From contig NZ_JAUNTS010000017.1 in the NCBI RefSeq assembly GCF_030538595.1, positions 1-64,000 on the forward strand: a stretch of DNA of 64,000 nucleotides, read 5' to 3'. Positions within the stretch are counted from its first letter, which is position 1. Every line of letters begins with the position of its first letter. The DNA is from Kocuria sp. (GTDB taxonomy: Bacteria > Actinomycetota > Actinomycetes > Actinomycetales > Micrococcaceae). Shown here in pieces: positions 35,600 to 48,069 of the stretch. Position numbers and translations under genes: made by a program. Under the pieces are notes generated by a model, which saw nothing but the letters and a program-made list of their open reading frames with translations, ran no database searches and was not told the DNA's origin.

Positions 35600-35848
35600 T
35601 CAAGACGCCCGGCGAGCGCGAGCATTGCGGCGCTTGAGAGCGCGGCGCTCGTCCTCGCTCATGCCACCCCAGACACCGGCGTCCTGACCGGAAGACATGG
35701 CCCAGCTCAGGCACTCGTCCATGACGGCGCAGCTACGGCACACAGCTTTGGCCTCCTCGATTTGGAGAAGTGCGGGACCGGTGTTTCCGACCGGGAAGAA
35801 CAGCTCAGGGTCCTTCTCAAGGCAGGCTGCGCGAGAGCGCCAATCCAT
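35600..35848 (-). CDS. whiB1: WhiB1-type iron-sulfur transcription factor
   Basis: 82 residues. The four cluster cysteines are Cys9, Cys37, Cys40 and Cys46, spaced exactly as in WhiB1 (C-X27-C-X2-C-X5-C). The GVWGG turn and a basic C-terminal tail (RRALKRRNARARR) that binds DNA follow. WhiB1 holds a 4Fe-4S cluster, reacts with nitric oxide and binds the housekeeping sigma factor. It is convergent with pdtaS. Confidence 0.95.
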   Translation of the reverse strand: MDWRSRAACLEKDPELFFPVGNTGPALLQIEEAKAVCRSCAVMDECLSWAMSSGQDAGVWGGMSEDERRALKRRNARARRAS

Positions 35849-35930
35849 CAGCGATGGCTCCTTTCAAATGCACGTGTCCGGTGGGCATGACAGCGTCAGC
35901 CCCTCAGCGGGTTGTGCGACAGTGGCAAGG

Positions 35931-35962
35931 TGTGACGTCCGTCGAGGACCGGCGGCGTCACA
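35931..35962. promoter_or_regulatory. inverted repeat upstream of whiB1
   Basis: TGTGACG (35931-35937) and CGTCACA (35956-35962) are exact reverse complements, with an inner GTCC/GGAC pair. It lies 83 nt upstream of the whiB1 start. TGTGA/TCACA half-sites resemble CRP-type binding, and mycobacterial whiB1 is CRP-controlled, but the spacing here (18 nt between arms) is longer than the usual site. The remaining parts of 35849-36091 show no gene. Confidence 0.35.
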
Positions 35963-36091
35963 AAAACTTGCCTAGACTTTCGCATGTGAACACCGCGTGA
36001 ACAAGGGGTTTGGGAGGTTCATCACATGACTTCCTGTGTAATTCCTGCGCTGTGCCCGTGCCACTGGTCAAAATCGTTGAGGAGTCTTGAA

Positions 36092-36532
36092 GTGCCCGCT
36101 GCCGCAAGCCCTGTCAATCCGTCCTCACCGCAGCGTGGCGGCGTGCGCCCAACTGCGCTGGTTCCCCTGGTCCTGATTGTGGGCGCACAAGCACTGATCT
36201 TGGGAATCGGGGCCGCGGTGATGGTTTTCGCCATGATCACCGGTGAGGTCTGGTCGGTTCCGGGGGCAATTTTCCTCACCGTGGTTTTCGGTGGGGGCTT
36301 TTTGTGGCTCAGCAATGCGGCACGGGGGCTGTGGCGCGGTAAACGCTGGCCGCGCGCTGCTGCCTTCACCGCACAACTGTTTTCTCTGGTGGCTGCCGGG
36401 GCGATTGTTCTGCCGTACACCGTTGTGGGGGCGATTGCCTTGGTAGTTGCTGCCCTGATCGCCATGATCTGCTTGTTTGTGCCGACAGTGGTTGATTGGA
36501 CCACCCAAGATGTGGATGCGCGCCTTCAGTGA
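36092..36532 (+). CDS. small four-helix membrane protein
   Basis: 146 residues from GTG 36092, with GAGGAG 9 nt upstream; ATG 36026 is in frame but has no SD and would add a Cys-rich, non-helical leader. A Pro/Ser-rich N-tail is followed by about four membrane helices (near 24-46, 55-74, 87-105, 111-132). A conserved-looking GLWRGKRWPRAAAF loop joins helices 2 and 3. Family not recognised beyond a general resemblance to small actinobacterial membrane proteins. It is divergent from whiB1. Confidence 0.75.
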   Translation: MPAAASPVNPSSPQRGGVRPTALVPLVLIVGAQALILGIGAAVMVFAMITGEVWSVPGAIFLTVVFGGGFLWLSNAARGLWRGKRWPRAAAFTAQLFSLVAAGAIVLPYTVVGAIALVVAALIAMICLFVPTVVDWTTQDVDARLQ

Positions 36533-36682
36533 AGGGGCTCACGGCCGGTAAACTGCGTGGGCTTCCCGGCGGGTAGGGTGCACTCCGGTAGTTTGGGGAT
36601 CATGCCGTCGTCGGTGCAGCGCCAGCAGTGGTGCTCAGCACCGTTACTTCACCGGATGCTGGTGAGGGTGTTGGGACTCTAA

Positions 36683-39917
<3,235 letters not shown>

Positions 39918-39921
<4 letters not shown>

Positions 39922-40790
39922 GTTCGGCAGCACCTGAGTTGGTGACCCCCGGCAAGGGCCGGGGGTTACTGGACGTCTTCCACAACCGCTATCTGTTGCG
40001 GTTGATCGTGGACAAGGAAATCCAGATCCGGTACCGCGGGACGGTGCTGGGCCTGGTGTGGTCTTATCTGAAGCCTGGCGTTCAGTTTGCGGTGTTCTAC
40101 ATTGCCATGGGCGTTTTCCTGGGACTCAACCGTGGATTGACCAACTTTGCCGTGTACTTGTTCGCGGGGATCGTGCTGATCAATTTTTTCAGTGAGATCT
40201 TTGGCAATGCCTCCCGTTCCATCACGGACAACGCGGGGCTGCTCAAGAAGATTTATCTCCCCAGACAACTCTTCCCGGTGTCCAACTTGTTTGTGGCACT
40301 GGTGCACTTTGTGCCACAGATCTTGATTCTGATTGTGGCCTCCGTGGCCACGGGGTGGTTCACGGGGGTGGATGTCAAACAGATCTTGGCCATTCCGGTG
40401 GCCATCATGATCATTGCGCCCTTTGCGTTGGGGTTGGGGCTGATCTTTGCCACGTTCAACGTGTTCTTCCGGGACGCGGAGAACTTTGTGGACATGATCC
40501 TGATGGTGGCCACCTGGGCCTCCCCGGTGCTCTATGCCTGGACCATGGTGCGTGACCAGCTGTGGGGTTGGGTCTACTACGTCTATTTCCTGAACCCCAT
40601 CACGGTGGCCGTGGAGCTGTTCCACTACGGTTTCTGGTACCCCACGGTCAACAACCCTGAGCTGTGGCACGTGCCCCCGCACTTGTTGACCGTGTGGACC
40701 CCCATTGCCTTGGTGATCTCCGTGCTGACCCTGTTCCTGGGGGATGCCATGTTCCGCCGCCATGAGGGCAACTTTGCCCAGGAGCTCTGA
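39918..40790 (+). CDS. wzm: polysaccharide ABC transporter permease (Wzm-like)
   Basis: 290 residues with about six membrane helices after a cytoplasmic N-tail. KEIQIRYRGTVLGLVWSYLKPG near residue 35 and the later FFRDAENFVDM segment match the ABC-2 permeases of O-antigen and galactan exporters (Rv3783-like). It should carry lipid-linked galactan across the membrane with the ATPase encoded 6 nt downstream. ATGA joins it to glfT2. Confidence 0.92.
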
Positions 40791-40796
40791 GCGCAG

Positions 40797-41762
40797 ATGA
40801 CCACTATTCCGTTCAAGAAGCCAGGTGTTGTTCACAGCGAGGACACCGTGGCCATCCGCGCCAAGGACATGACCAAGTGGTTTGTGTTGCGCCACACCCG
40901 CTCCATCAAGGAAGCCTTCGTCTGGTTGGTGAAGGGGCGCAAGGGGGACTTGTCGGACAAGTTCAAGGCCTTGGACAATGTCACCTTTGACATTCACGAC
41001 GGCGAGACCGTGGCTCTGCTGGGCTTCAACGGTTCCGGTAAGTCCACCACTTTGAAGATGATCTCCGGTGTGATGCACCCGGATGACGGTTACGTGGGCA
41101 CTCGCCGTAAAGTGGCCGGTTTGATTGAAGTGGGTGCAGGTTTCCATCCGGATCTGACAGGTCGGGACAACGTGTATCTCAACGGCGCCATCCTGGGCAT
41201 GGACAAACAGGAGATTGACGCCAAGTTCGATGACATCGTGGCGTTCTCCGAAATCGGTGAGTTCATTGACACGGAGGTCAAGTTCTACTCCTCCGGTATG
41301 TACCTCCGCCTGGCGTTTGCGGTGGCCATTCACACGGACCCAGAAGTCTTCCTGGTGGATGAAATCCTTTCCGTGGGGGATGAGCCGTTCCAGAAGAAGT
41401 GCATTGGCCGCATCAAGGATTTGGTGCGCCGGGGTAAAACCCTGGTGGTGGTTTCCCACGACCTGGACTTGATCATGGACATCTGTGAACGCGGGATTGT
41501 GCTGGAGCACGGCAACATTGTGTACGACGGTTCCTCAGTGGGCGCCGTCGCACGCTTGCGTGACCGGCCCCTGGAGGATGTCCAACGGGAGCAGAACGAG
41601 CGGGTGGAGCGGCGCCTGTACTGGAAGCGGGAAGAGCGCCAGAAGGCTGCGGCAGAAGCTGCCGAACGCGGGGAGAAGTACGTCCCCGAATACGACCCCG
41701 AATTGGATGACCCCGCCGATTTGGATGATCCGGACAAGGTCAAGCGCACCAAGGGGCGTTGA
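40797..41762 (+). CDS. wzt: polysaccharide ABC transporter ATP-binding protein (Wzt-like)
   Basis: 321 residues. Walker A GFNGSGKST is at 76-84, the signature is YSSGMYLRLAFA, Walker B VFLVDEILSVGD, and H-loop VVVSHDL. The C-terminal tail (about 260-321) is charged and rich in Glu, Arg and Asp; it has no substrate-binding beta-domain like that of some O-antigen Wzt proteins. It powers export of the galactan made by Glf and GlfT2, as Rv3781 does in mycobacteria. Confidence 0.92.
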   Translation: MTTIPFKKPGVVHSEDTVAIRAKDMTKWFVLRHTRSIKEAFVWLVKGRKGDLSDKFKALDNVTFDIHDGETVALLGFNGSGKSTTLKMISGVMHPDDGYVGTRRKVAGLIEVGAGFHPDLTGRDNVYLNGAILGMDKQEIDAKFDDIVAFSEIGEFIDTEVKFYSSGMYLRLAFAVAIHTDPEVFLVDEILSVGDEPFQKKCIGRIKDLVRRGKTLVVVSHDLDLIMDICERGIVLEHGNIVYDGSSVGAVARLRDRPLEDVQREQNERVERRLYWKREERQKAAAEAAERGEKYVPEYDPELDDPADLDDPDKVKRTKGR

Positions 41763-41795
41763 GCCCGCTGTAGACAGGGCGGCTACGGTGCTTCC

Positions 41796-42977
41796 ATGAC
41801 GCAGGACAACCAGCGGGCAGGTCTGGAGCATCTCCTCCGGCAGCTACGCGCCGATCAGAGCATTGTGGAAGAGACCGTCTCCACCATCTTGAGCACCGTT
41901 CCAGGCTACGACGGCGTGAGCAGGGAATCCTTGGAACGGTCCGTGCGTCGCAATGTTCAGATGAGCATTCGGGCTCTTCAGGGCAAATGGTCGCCACGCG
42001 ATGCTGAAATCCCGGAGGCTGATGCCCTGGCCACGGAACGCCTGTCCCAGGGCGTTGCGCTGAGCAGCCTGTTGGCGGGTTTCCGTGTGTCCCTGTCCAC
42101 GATCTTGCGCCGAGTGCTCCAGCTGGCTCCGGATTACCAGGTGTCTGCGCAGGAGGCTTTGGGCTGTAGCACCGTGTTGTGGGATCTGGGGGATTCCTTT
42201 TCGGCAAGAGCCATGGACGTCTACCAGCGGGCGGCCATCAGGGAAGCGGTGGTCAACTCGGCGCGGCGGCACCAGTGGATTGCCGATGCCGTGACCCAAG
42301 GGTTGCCGCGGGTGGAATTACTGCATGGTGCAGCAACCTACGGGGTACCTGATGACCAGTGGATGCGTGCGGTGGCCATTGGATCGCAGGCCTCCGAAGC
42401 CACTGCCACCATGTCCGAACTGCAGCAGCGCGCCGCAAGAAGTGGGCTCCGCTTGTGGCTGGCCCCTCATGCCTCCGGGGTGGTGGGAGCCGTGTTGGGC
42501 ACGGAAGATCAGGACCTGGGTCAGTTGTGCGCGGCAGACACCAACCTGACACTTGCCTTGGGGCATCAGGTGGTCCTGGGTCAACTTCCCGAATCTTATG
42601 CCGATGCCGTGCGCGTTCAGCGTGCTGCAGCGGCCACCGGACGAACAGGCTTGGTTGATGCACGTGCCATGTCTTGGCGCATGGCCATTCCCGCCAGCCC
42701 GGAAACCACGGATTGGATGCAGCAACGCTGGCTCATTCCAGTCTTGGACCAGGGCGAGTTCGGTGCCTCCGTACTGGAATCGGTGGCGGCTTACATCAAC
42801 AACGGCCAGAACATCCCGCGAGCAGCCGCTGCCATCCCCGTGCACGTCAACACCCTGCGTTATAGATTGCGACGCTTTGAAGACCTCACGGGAGCCGATT
42901 TTCAGGATGTGGATTGCCTCATTGAAGTCGCCTGGGCTCTGGCTCCTGGGGCGTCCTGGAGACCGGCCACAGGCTGA
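41796..42977 (+). CDS. PucR/CdaR-type transcriptional regulator
   Basis: 393 residues. The last 60 residues hold the PucR-type C-terminal HTH (ALPVHVNTLRYRL-like pattern, RRFEDLTGADF). The rest is an all-helical and GGDEF-like mixed fold, as in other members, with no recognisable metabolite-binding motif. This family activates purine, sugar-acid or hydroxy-acid catabolism. It lies directly upstream of the permease-dehydrogenase-CoA transferase genes on the same strand, so it is the likely regulator of that pathway. A 16-bp palindrome follows at 43015. Confidence 0.85.
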   Translation: MTQDNQRAGLEHLLRQLRADQSIVEETVSTILSTVPGYDGVSRESLERSVRRNVQMSIRALQGKWSPRDAEIPEADALATERLSQGVALSSLLAGFRVSLSTILRRVLQLAPDYQVSAQEALGCSTVLWDLGDSFSARAMDVYQRAAIREAVVNSARRHQWIADAVTQGLPRVELLHGAATYGVPDDQWMRAVAIGSQASEATATMSELQQRAARSGLRLWLAPHASGVVGAVLGTEDQDLGQLCAADTNLTLALGHQVVLGQLPESYADAVRVQRAAAATGRTGLVDARAMSWRMAIPASPETTDWMQQRWLIPVLDQGEFGASVLESVAAYINNGQNIPRAAAAIPVHVNTLRYRLRRFEDLTGADFQDVDCLIEVAWALAPGASWRPATG

Positions 42978-43014
42978 CAGCCCAGCCGCGGACCCGCGCC
43001 CGGCCGCGCGGTGG

Positions 43015-43030
43015 TTGTAGCTGGCTACAA
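43015..43030. promoter_or_regulatory. palindromic operator candidate upstream of the permease gene
   Basis: TTGTAGC and GCTACAA are perfect 7-bp arms with two bases between them, in the 209-bp gap between the PucR-type gene and the permease gene. It is a good candidate binding site for that regulator. The rest of the gap 42978-43186 shows no gene. Confidence 0.5.
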
Positions 43031-43186
43031 AGAGATGGTCGGATGATTGATCCCCGCTACGTGGCGTGGACCACACGTGCGGGCCAAGCTTGTCTGGTTG
43101 CTTGCGGGTGATTCCGGGAGCAGCGCTGACCATCACCACGGCCCGGGTACAGATACCCCGCGGGCCCACCAACCAGGGGGCGTTAC

Positions 43187-44755
43187 ATGCTTTTGGGCAT
43201 CCTTGGGATCATCCTGTCCCTCATCCTTTTGATGACTTTGGCCTACCGGGGCGTACCCGTGGTCATTGCAGCACCCATCAGCGCGATCGTGGCCCTGGTG
43301 TTCTCCGGTGCCCCCATCCTGGCCTCCTACACGGAGATCTTCATGCCAGCGCTGGCAAGTTTTGTGGGGGCGTACTTTCCGGTGTTCCTCCTGGGGGCCA
43401 TTTTCGGCATCTTGATGACCATGACCGGCTATGCGGAATACATAGCCAAGGCCGTGGCCAAGGTGCTGGGGGCGCGTAGCGCGCTGCTGGCCACCGTGAT
43501 GACCTCCGCTTTGATGACCTACGGCGGCATCAGTTTGTTTGTGGTGGCTTTTGTGATGTACCCGCTGGCCCGCGAACTCTTCCGGGTGGCTGACATTCCG
43601 CGCCGCCTGATCCCGGCGACCATTGCACTGGGCATTTTCACCTTCACCATGACGGCATTGCCCGGGTCCCCGCAGGTACAGAACCTGATTCCCGGTCAGT
43701 TCTTTGGCACGGATGGGTTTGCTGCTCCCGGGCTGGGCATTCTGGGCAGCGTGATGATCTTTGGGATCGGGATGGGCTGGCTGGAGTACCGGCGCAAGGT
43801 CATGATCCGCAGCGGTGAGCATTTTGGATCTGAGGTGCCCGTGCGTACCGGGTTCTTCTCACGGCGTCGGGCAACTGCGGCTGCTGCAACTTCTGCAGGC
43901 AGTGGCACTGCCAGCGCCTCCACAACCACAGCGCTGACCAACGACGACGCTCAGGGCGGCCTGCGTACCCAGATTCCGGGGGAAGACCACGGGAAGGACG
44001 CACTGGAACCGGAGGGGGAGAAGGCAGAGTCCTCCAGTGTGGCCTTGATGACCCCACCCAATGCCTGGATGCCTTTTGTTCCGCTCCTGGTGGTGGTCGT
44101 GGTGAACTTCGGCTGCACGCTGCTGCTGTTCCCGGCATTGGACTGGTCCTATCTGGAGGAGGAGAAGTTCGGTGGCATCGCCTTGACCACACGCGCTGGG
44201 ATCTGGGCGGTGATCGTGGCTCTGACAGCTGCCGTGCTCAGCATTGTGGCGTTGAACTTCAAAGAGTTCGGCATTCTCAAACAGGGTTTTGTTGATGGCG
44301 TGAAGAACTCCCTGCTGCCGATCTTCAGTGTGTCCTCGGAAGTGGCCTACGGCGCCGTCGTAGCCTCTGTTGCCGCTTTTGCGGTGGTTCGGGATGCCAT
44401 TTTCAACGTGGGTGGAAACGCCTTGGTGACTTCCGTGCTCTCCACCTCCGTGACGGCAGCCATCACGGGTTCGTCCTCCGGGGGCATGACCATTGCCCTC
44501 AATGCCTTCGGTGAAGAACTGCGGCAAATGGCCGTGGATCAAGGCATCAGTTTGGAGGCCATGCACCGGCTCACGGCCATGGCCGCCGGCGGTCTGGACA
44601 CCCTGCCGCACTCCGGTGCGGTGGTCACCCTGCTGCTGGTGTGCAGCTTGACGCACAGGCAGTCCTACAAGGACTTGGCCATGGTGACCATCATTGCGCC
44701 GGTGGTCACGGTGGCTGTGCTGGTGGTTCTGGTCAGCCTGGTCGGATCATTCTGA
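43187..44755 (+). CDS. GntP-family permease, probably for 3-hydroxybutyrate or a short-chain acid
   Basis: 522 residues with about 12 membrane helices. The pattern of LAYRGVPVVIAAPISAIVAL, SALMTYGGISLFVVAF and a final LPHSGAVV belongs to GntP/DctM-type symporters in the group often found beside hydroxybutyrate dehydrogenase. Between helices 6 and 7 lies a charged, Ala/Thr-rich cytoplasmic loop of about 85 residues (about 205-295). Substrate is inferred from the dehydrogenase and CoA transferase genes downstream. Confidence 0.85.
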   Translation: MLLGILGIILSLILLMTLAYRGVPVVIAAPISAIVALVFSGAPILASYTEIFMPALASFVGAYFPVFLLGAIFGILMTMTGYAEYIAKAVAKVLGARSALLATVMTSALMTYGGISLFVVAFVMYPLARELFRVADIPRRLIPATIALGIFTFTMTALPGSPQVQNLIPGQFFGTDGFAAPGLGILGSVMIFGIGMGWLEYRRKVMIRSGEHFGSEVPVRTGFFSRRRATAAAATSAGSGTASASTTTALTNDDAQGGLRTQIPGEDHGKDALEPEGEKAESSSVALMTPPNAWMPFVPLLVVVVVNFGCTLLLFPALDWSYLEEEKFGGIALTTRAGIWAVIVALTAAVLSIVALNFKEFGILKQGFVDGVKNSLLPIFSVSSEVAYGAVVASVAAFAVVRDAIFNVGGNALVTSVLSTSVTAAITGSSSGGMTIALNAFGEELRQMAVDQGISLEAMHRLTAMAAGGLDTLPHSGAVVTLLLVCSLTHRQSYKDLAMVTIIAPVVTVAVLVVLVSLVGSF

Positions 44756-44843
44756 CGGGAGTACCCGGAAATTCAAGTTTTGGTACCCAGCCCATGGGGC
44801 CATTGCAAGCTGCTGGACACGGATCAGGAATGAGGAATCATCC

Positions 44844-45617
44844 ATGAACGCACAAGACCACTCACATCCCACTGAGACCTTGGCGGGACGCAGCGCTGTG
44901 GTCACGGGTGGTGGCTCCGGAATTGGCGCTGCCTGTTCCCGGGCTTTTGCCGCGGCAGGTGCGGCGGTGACCGTTGCCGATGTCAACGCGGAAGCGGCGC
45001 AAGCCGTGGCGGAAGAGATCGGGGGTACGGCGTGGGTTGCTGATCTTTCCGATACCGCAGCGTTGGAAGATCTTGAACTGGATACGGACATTCTGGTCAA
45101 CAACGCAGGTGTCCAGCGAGTCAGTCCCATCCACGAATTCGATCCCCAGATGTGGCGGTTCATCCAGCGACTCATGGTGGAAGCCCCTTTTCTTCTCATG
45201 CGGGCGGCTCTGCCGGGTATGTACCGCCGCAATTTCGGCCGGATCATCAACATTTCCTCCATCCACGGGCCGGTGGCCTCTCCCTACAAGAGCGCCTACA
45301 TCACCGCCAAACATGGTTTGCAGGGGCTTTCCAAAGTGGCTGCATTGGAGGGCGCGGAACATGGCGTGACCTCAAACTGCATCAACCCCTCCTACGTGCG
45401 TACCCCGTTGGTGGAGCAGCAGATTGCCGATCAGGCCAGGGTCAACAACATCCCGGAGGAACAGGTCTTGGAGCAGATCATGCTGACTAATTCGCCCATC
45501 AAACGGCTGGTGGAACCGGAAGAAGTGGCCTCCCTTGCGTTGTGGCTGGCCGGAGACTCCGCGGGCATGGTGACGGGTTCCTCCTACACGATGGATGGGG
45601 CCTGGACCGCGCGGTGA
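44844..45617 (+). CDS. bdhA: 3-hydroxybutyrate dehydrogenase (SDR family)
   Basis: 257 residues from ATG 44844, with GAGGA about 8 nt upstream; the frame is open 150 nt earlier but that part is a shadow of the permease end. TGGGSGIGA binds NAD. Catalytic residues are Ser in NISSIHG and Tyr/Lys in YITAKHG. VNNAGVQ and the C-terminal YTMDGAWTAR are typical of bacterial D-3-hydroxybutyrate dehydrogenases. It converts 3-hydroxybutyrate to acetoacetate, the substrate of the CoA transferase encoded downstream. It lies 88 nt after the permease. Confidence 0.88.
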   Translation: MNAQDHSHPTETLAGRSAVVTGGGSGIGAACSRAFAAAGAAVTVADVNAEAAQAVAEEIGGTAWVADLSDTAALEDLELDTDILVNNAGVQRVSPIHEFDPQMWRFIQRLMVEAPFLLMRAALPGMYRRNFGRIINISSIHGPVASPYKSAYITAKHGLQGLSKVAALEGAEHGVTSNCINPSYVRTPLVEQQIADQARVNNIPEEQVLEQIMLTNSPIKRLVEPEEVASLALWLAGDSAGMVTGSSYTMDGAWTAR

Positions 45618-45652
45618 GGCGGGCAGCGGCGGTGGCCTCTCGGGGCGTCGTC

Positions 45653-45737
45653 GTTGGCAGGGCACGGCCGATTGGTAGGTGACGACGATTGGCAGGTGAG
45701 GCTGATTGGCAGGGCACGGCGGATTTGGCGGGACATG
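45653..45737 (+). repeat. five 17-bp tandem repeats between the dehydrogenase and CoA transferase genes
   Basis: Five consecutive units of 17 bp start at 45653, 45670, 45687, 45704 and 45721. Units 2 to 4 start GATTGGYAGG; units 1 and 4 share TTGGCAGGGCACGGC. Unit 5 is the most diverged. The period is not a multiple of three and no gene lies here, so they are DNA or RNA elements rather than protein. They end 34 nt before the CoA transferase ATG. Confidence 0.75.
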
Positions 45738-45771
45738 AAACATCAAGCGGCAGGCGAAGGGCGTGAAATCT

Positions 45772-46569
45772 ATGGCACTGGACAAAACGGTGGGCACGGC
45801 GGCTGAGGCGGTGGCCGGTATTCCGGAAGGGGCTTCCCTTGCCGTGGGTGGTTTTGGACTTTCCGGCAACCCCATCCAACTGCTGGAAGCACTCTTGGAG
45901 CAGGGGACCGGGCAGTTGAGCGTGGTGTCCAACAACTGCGGAGTGGATGACTGGGGCCTGGGGGTATTGCTCAAGGCCGGACGTATCCGCAAGATGACTT
46001 CCTCCTACGTGGGGGAGAACAAGGAGTTCGCCCGCCAATATTTGCAGGGGGAGCTGGACGTGGAGCTGGTGCCGCAGGGAACGCTGGCCGAAAAGCTGCG
46101 GGCCGGAGGGGCTGGGATTGCGGCGTTTTACACCCGAACGGGCGTGGGCACCCAGGTGGCTGAAGGCGGACTGCCCATGCGCTACGACTCCGATGGTTCC
46201 GTGGCCCGGGCCTCCTCACCCAAGGACACCCGTGCCTTTGCTCCGGGGCCGGCTGCGGACCAGCGGGAGCAGACCTATGTTCTGGAAGAAGCCATTGTGA
46301 CCGACTACGCGCTGGTGCACGCGGTCAAGGGGGACCGGCACGGCAATCTGGTGTTCAACAAAGCTGCCCGTCAGTTTTCGCCACCGGCGGCCATGGCTGG
46401 TCGGGTGTGCATTGCCCAGGTGGAGGAGCTTGTGGAACCGGGGGAGTTGGACCCTGATCTGGTGCATTTACCGGGTGTCTACGTCCATCGCATTGTGGAG
46501 GTGGGACCTGACATCAAAAAACCCGTGGAGAAACGCACTGTACAGGTACCAGCGGAGGGGCAGAAGTGA
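45772..46569 (+). CDS. scoA: 3-oxoacid CoA-transferase subunit A
   Basis: 265 residues from ATG 45772; GTG 45763 adds three residues and has a poorer SD spacing. The N-terminus holds [12 protein letters not shown], the CoA-binding glycine motif, followed by [12 protein letters not shown] and [10 protein letters not shown], and [14 protein letters not shown]. These belong to the SCOT alpha subunit, which moves CoA from succinyl-CoA to acetoacetate. The stop overlaps the subunit B start by one base (TGATG). Confidence 0.92.
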   Translation: MALDKTVGTAAEAVAGIPEGASLAVGGFGLSGNPIQLLEALLEQGTGQLSVVSNNCGVDDWGLGVLLKAGRIRKMTSSYVGENKEFARQYLQGELDVELVPQGTLAEKLRAGGAGIAAFYTRTGVGTQVAEGGLPMRYDSDGSVARASSPKDTRAFAPGPAADQREQTYVLEEAIVTDYALVHAVKGDRHGNLVFNKAARQFSPPAAMAGRVCIAQVEELVEPGELDPDLVHLPGVYVHRIVEVGPDIKKPVEKRTVQVPAEGQK

Positions 46570-47255
46570 TGAGCCAGAGCAACAAACAAGCACACGTACA
46601 AGCAATCACGGGCTGGTCCCGTCAGGACATGGCCGCACGGGCAGCTCAGGAACTGCCGGATGGCGCGTATGTCAATTTGGGGATTGGCATGCCCACGTTG
46701 ATTCCCAATTACATTCCGGACGGGCGCACGGTTGTGCTGCAATCTGAAAATGGGATTCTGGGAGTTGGCCCCTACCCTTCAGAAGCAGACGTTGATCCAG
46801 ATCTGATCAATGCGGGTAAGGAGACGGTCACAGTACTGCCTGGGGCTTCCTTCTTTGACTCGGCAACCTCCTTCGGCATGATCCGGGGCGGGAAGATCGA
46901 CGTCGCGGTGCTGGGCGGCATGCAGGTCTCCGCAGCCGGGGATCTGGCCAACTGGATGGTGCCCGGCAAAATGGTCAAGGGCATGGGCGGGGCCATGGAC
47001 CTGGTGCACGGTGCAAGCCGGGTGGTGGTGCTCATGGACCACTGCTCCAAGGACGGCGAGCCCAAGATTCTGCCCACGTGCACCTTGCCGCTGACCGGAA
47101 AAGCTGTGGTGCACCGGATCATCACCAATCTGGCGGTGATTGACGTGACCGGAACCGAAACCCAGCCGCAACTGACCCTGGTGGAGACCGCCCCGGGCGT
47201 GACCGCTGATCAGGTCCAGGAACTCACGGGCGTGCCGCTGACTCCTGGAGTTTGA
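46569..47255 (+). CDS. scoB: 3-oxoacid CoA-transferase subunit B
   Basis: 228 residues from ATG 46569, with GGAGG about 9 nt upstream. NLGIGMPTL and [11 protein letters not shown] carry the catalytic glutamate (SENG) that forms the acyl-enzyme. [14 protein letters not shown] and the final part VDVTG-like motif are typical. Together with subunit A it yields acetoacetyl-CoA, so this locus can feed 3-hydroxybutyrate into central metabolism; thiolase is not in the window. Its 3' end overlaps the convergent GyrI-like gene by 32 nt. Confidence 0.92.
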   Translation: MSQSNKQAHVQAITGWSRQDMAARAAQELPDGAYVNLGIGMPTLIPNYIPDGRTVVLQSENGILGVGPYPSEADVDPDLINAGKETVTVLPGASFFDSATSFGMIRGGKIDVAVLGGMQVSAAGDLANWMVPGKMVKGMGGAMDLVHGASRVVVLMDHCSKDGEPKILPTCTLPLTGKAVVHRIITNLAVIDVTGTETQPQLTLVETAPGVTADQVQELTGVPLTPGV

Positions 47256-47739
47256 CGTAGAGGTCGGTACGCATTGTGCTGGGATCAGCATCCAGGGTGG
47301 GTTCACTGACGTACACCTCCCACAGGGGCAGGCCCGGGGTGTGCCCGGCAGCTGCCACTGCTTCCATGAAGGCACCCCAAGCAGAGCCCAGGCCGTCATA
47401 AGACCCCACATAGGTGGTGGCCGCAATGTTTCCGCCCGGTAGGACTGAGTTCACCAGACCATCAGGCAGGTTCGGTGCAGCCCTGTCCACCGTGACACCA
47501 GCTTCAATGTCCACGGTCTGGGACGGCAGACGCGTGTGGAGGCCAAAAGCTGGGCCAGCGGGGCTGATTCCGGCTGCCGCCAGAGCGGGATACAGCGTGC
47601 CGTAGGTGGAATCGTAAAACGCGGACATCGCCTTCGGTGCCAGGGGAAGGTTGTGCTCACGCGCCACCACGGTGGGAATTGGCGCGGCTTCAAAAACGAC
47701 GACGCCGTGGAAGGGTTCCGGGGTCAGCGGCTGGTTCAT
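47224..47739 (-). CDS. GyrI-like small-molecule-binding domain protein
   Basis: 171 residues from ATG 47739, with GGGGAA 6 nt upstream. An ORF extension to 47889 contains Cys/Trp-rich, non-family sequence and is rejected. The [18 protein letters not shown] start, [18 protein letters not shown] and WEVYVSEPT near the end match the AraC-effector-binding (GyrI-like/SOUL-type) fold, which forms a pocket for small molecules. There is no DNA-binding domain. It is convergent with scoB, so it is not part of that operon. Confidence 0.82.
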   Translation of the reverse strand: MNQPLTPEPFHGVVVFEAAPIPTVVAREHNLPLAPKAMSAFYDSTYGTLYPALAAAGISPAGPAFGLHTRLPSQTVDIEAGVTVDRAAPNLPDGLVNSVLPGGNIAATTYVGSYDGLGSAWGAFMEAVAAAGHTPGLPLWEVYVSEPTLDADPSTMRTDLYVKLQESAARP

Positions 47740-48069
47740 GAGTGTTCCCCTGTCTGAAGAATCTAGGCAACGTTCCAATGGGTCTGGGCCGTATCTTTCC
47801 AGATACAGGCCGCGTGTTGACTGAAAGAAGTTGCAGCACCAAGTAACCCACAAGTTCATGGCAGTGCATACTGCGACGTTGCGTTGCACCTAGTGGAGTC
47901 ACTGAATCTCCTAGTCAATCTCAGTTATCCACAGGCTGGGTCATAGGAGTGTTGCGGCCGGGTGGAGTGGGTCTAGATTTTTGCTTCAAAGGCAACAGTC
48001 CCGATTTCAGCCGGGGAAGCGTTGCACCGCGGTTGGGATGGGGATCCCAACGCTTACAGGGGGAGCACC
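47740..48069. promoter_or_regulatory. intergenic region between GyrI-like and tadA genes
   Basis: 330 bp with no gene. It must hold promoters for the minus-strand GyrI-like gene and for the plus-strand Tad operon. It contains an imperfect palindrome at 47787-47811 (GGCCGTATCT / AGATACAGGCC), which could be an operator for the GyrI-like gene. It also contains a perfect DnaA box TTATCCACA at 47925-47933. A bulged hairpin, CTAGTGGAG with CTCCTAG, lies near 47890. Confidence 0.4.

Noticed and set aside
39966-41510. Minus-strand frame of 514 codons over wzm and wzt
   Set aside because: The translation is rich in His and Gln and recognisable as antisense of the ABC transporter genes.
45653-45737. 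CRISPR array
   Set aside because: The 17-bp units are contiguous with no spacers between them, and no cas genes are near.
47740-47889. Upstream extension of the GyrI-like frame
   Set aside because: No conserved sequence and no SD at the distal start; it would cover the palindrome and promoter region.
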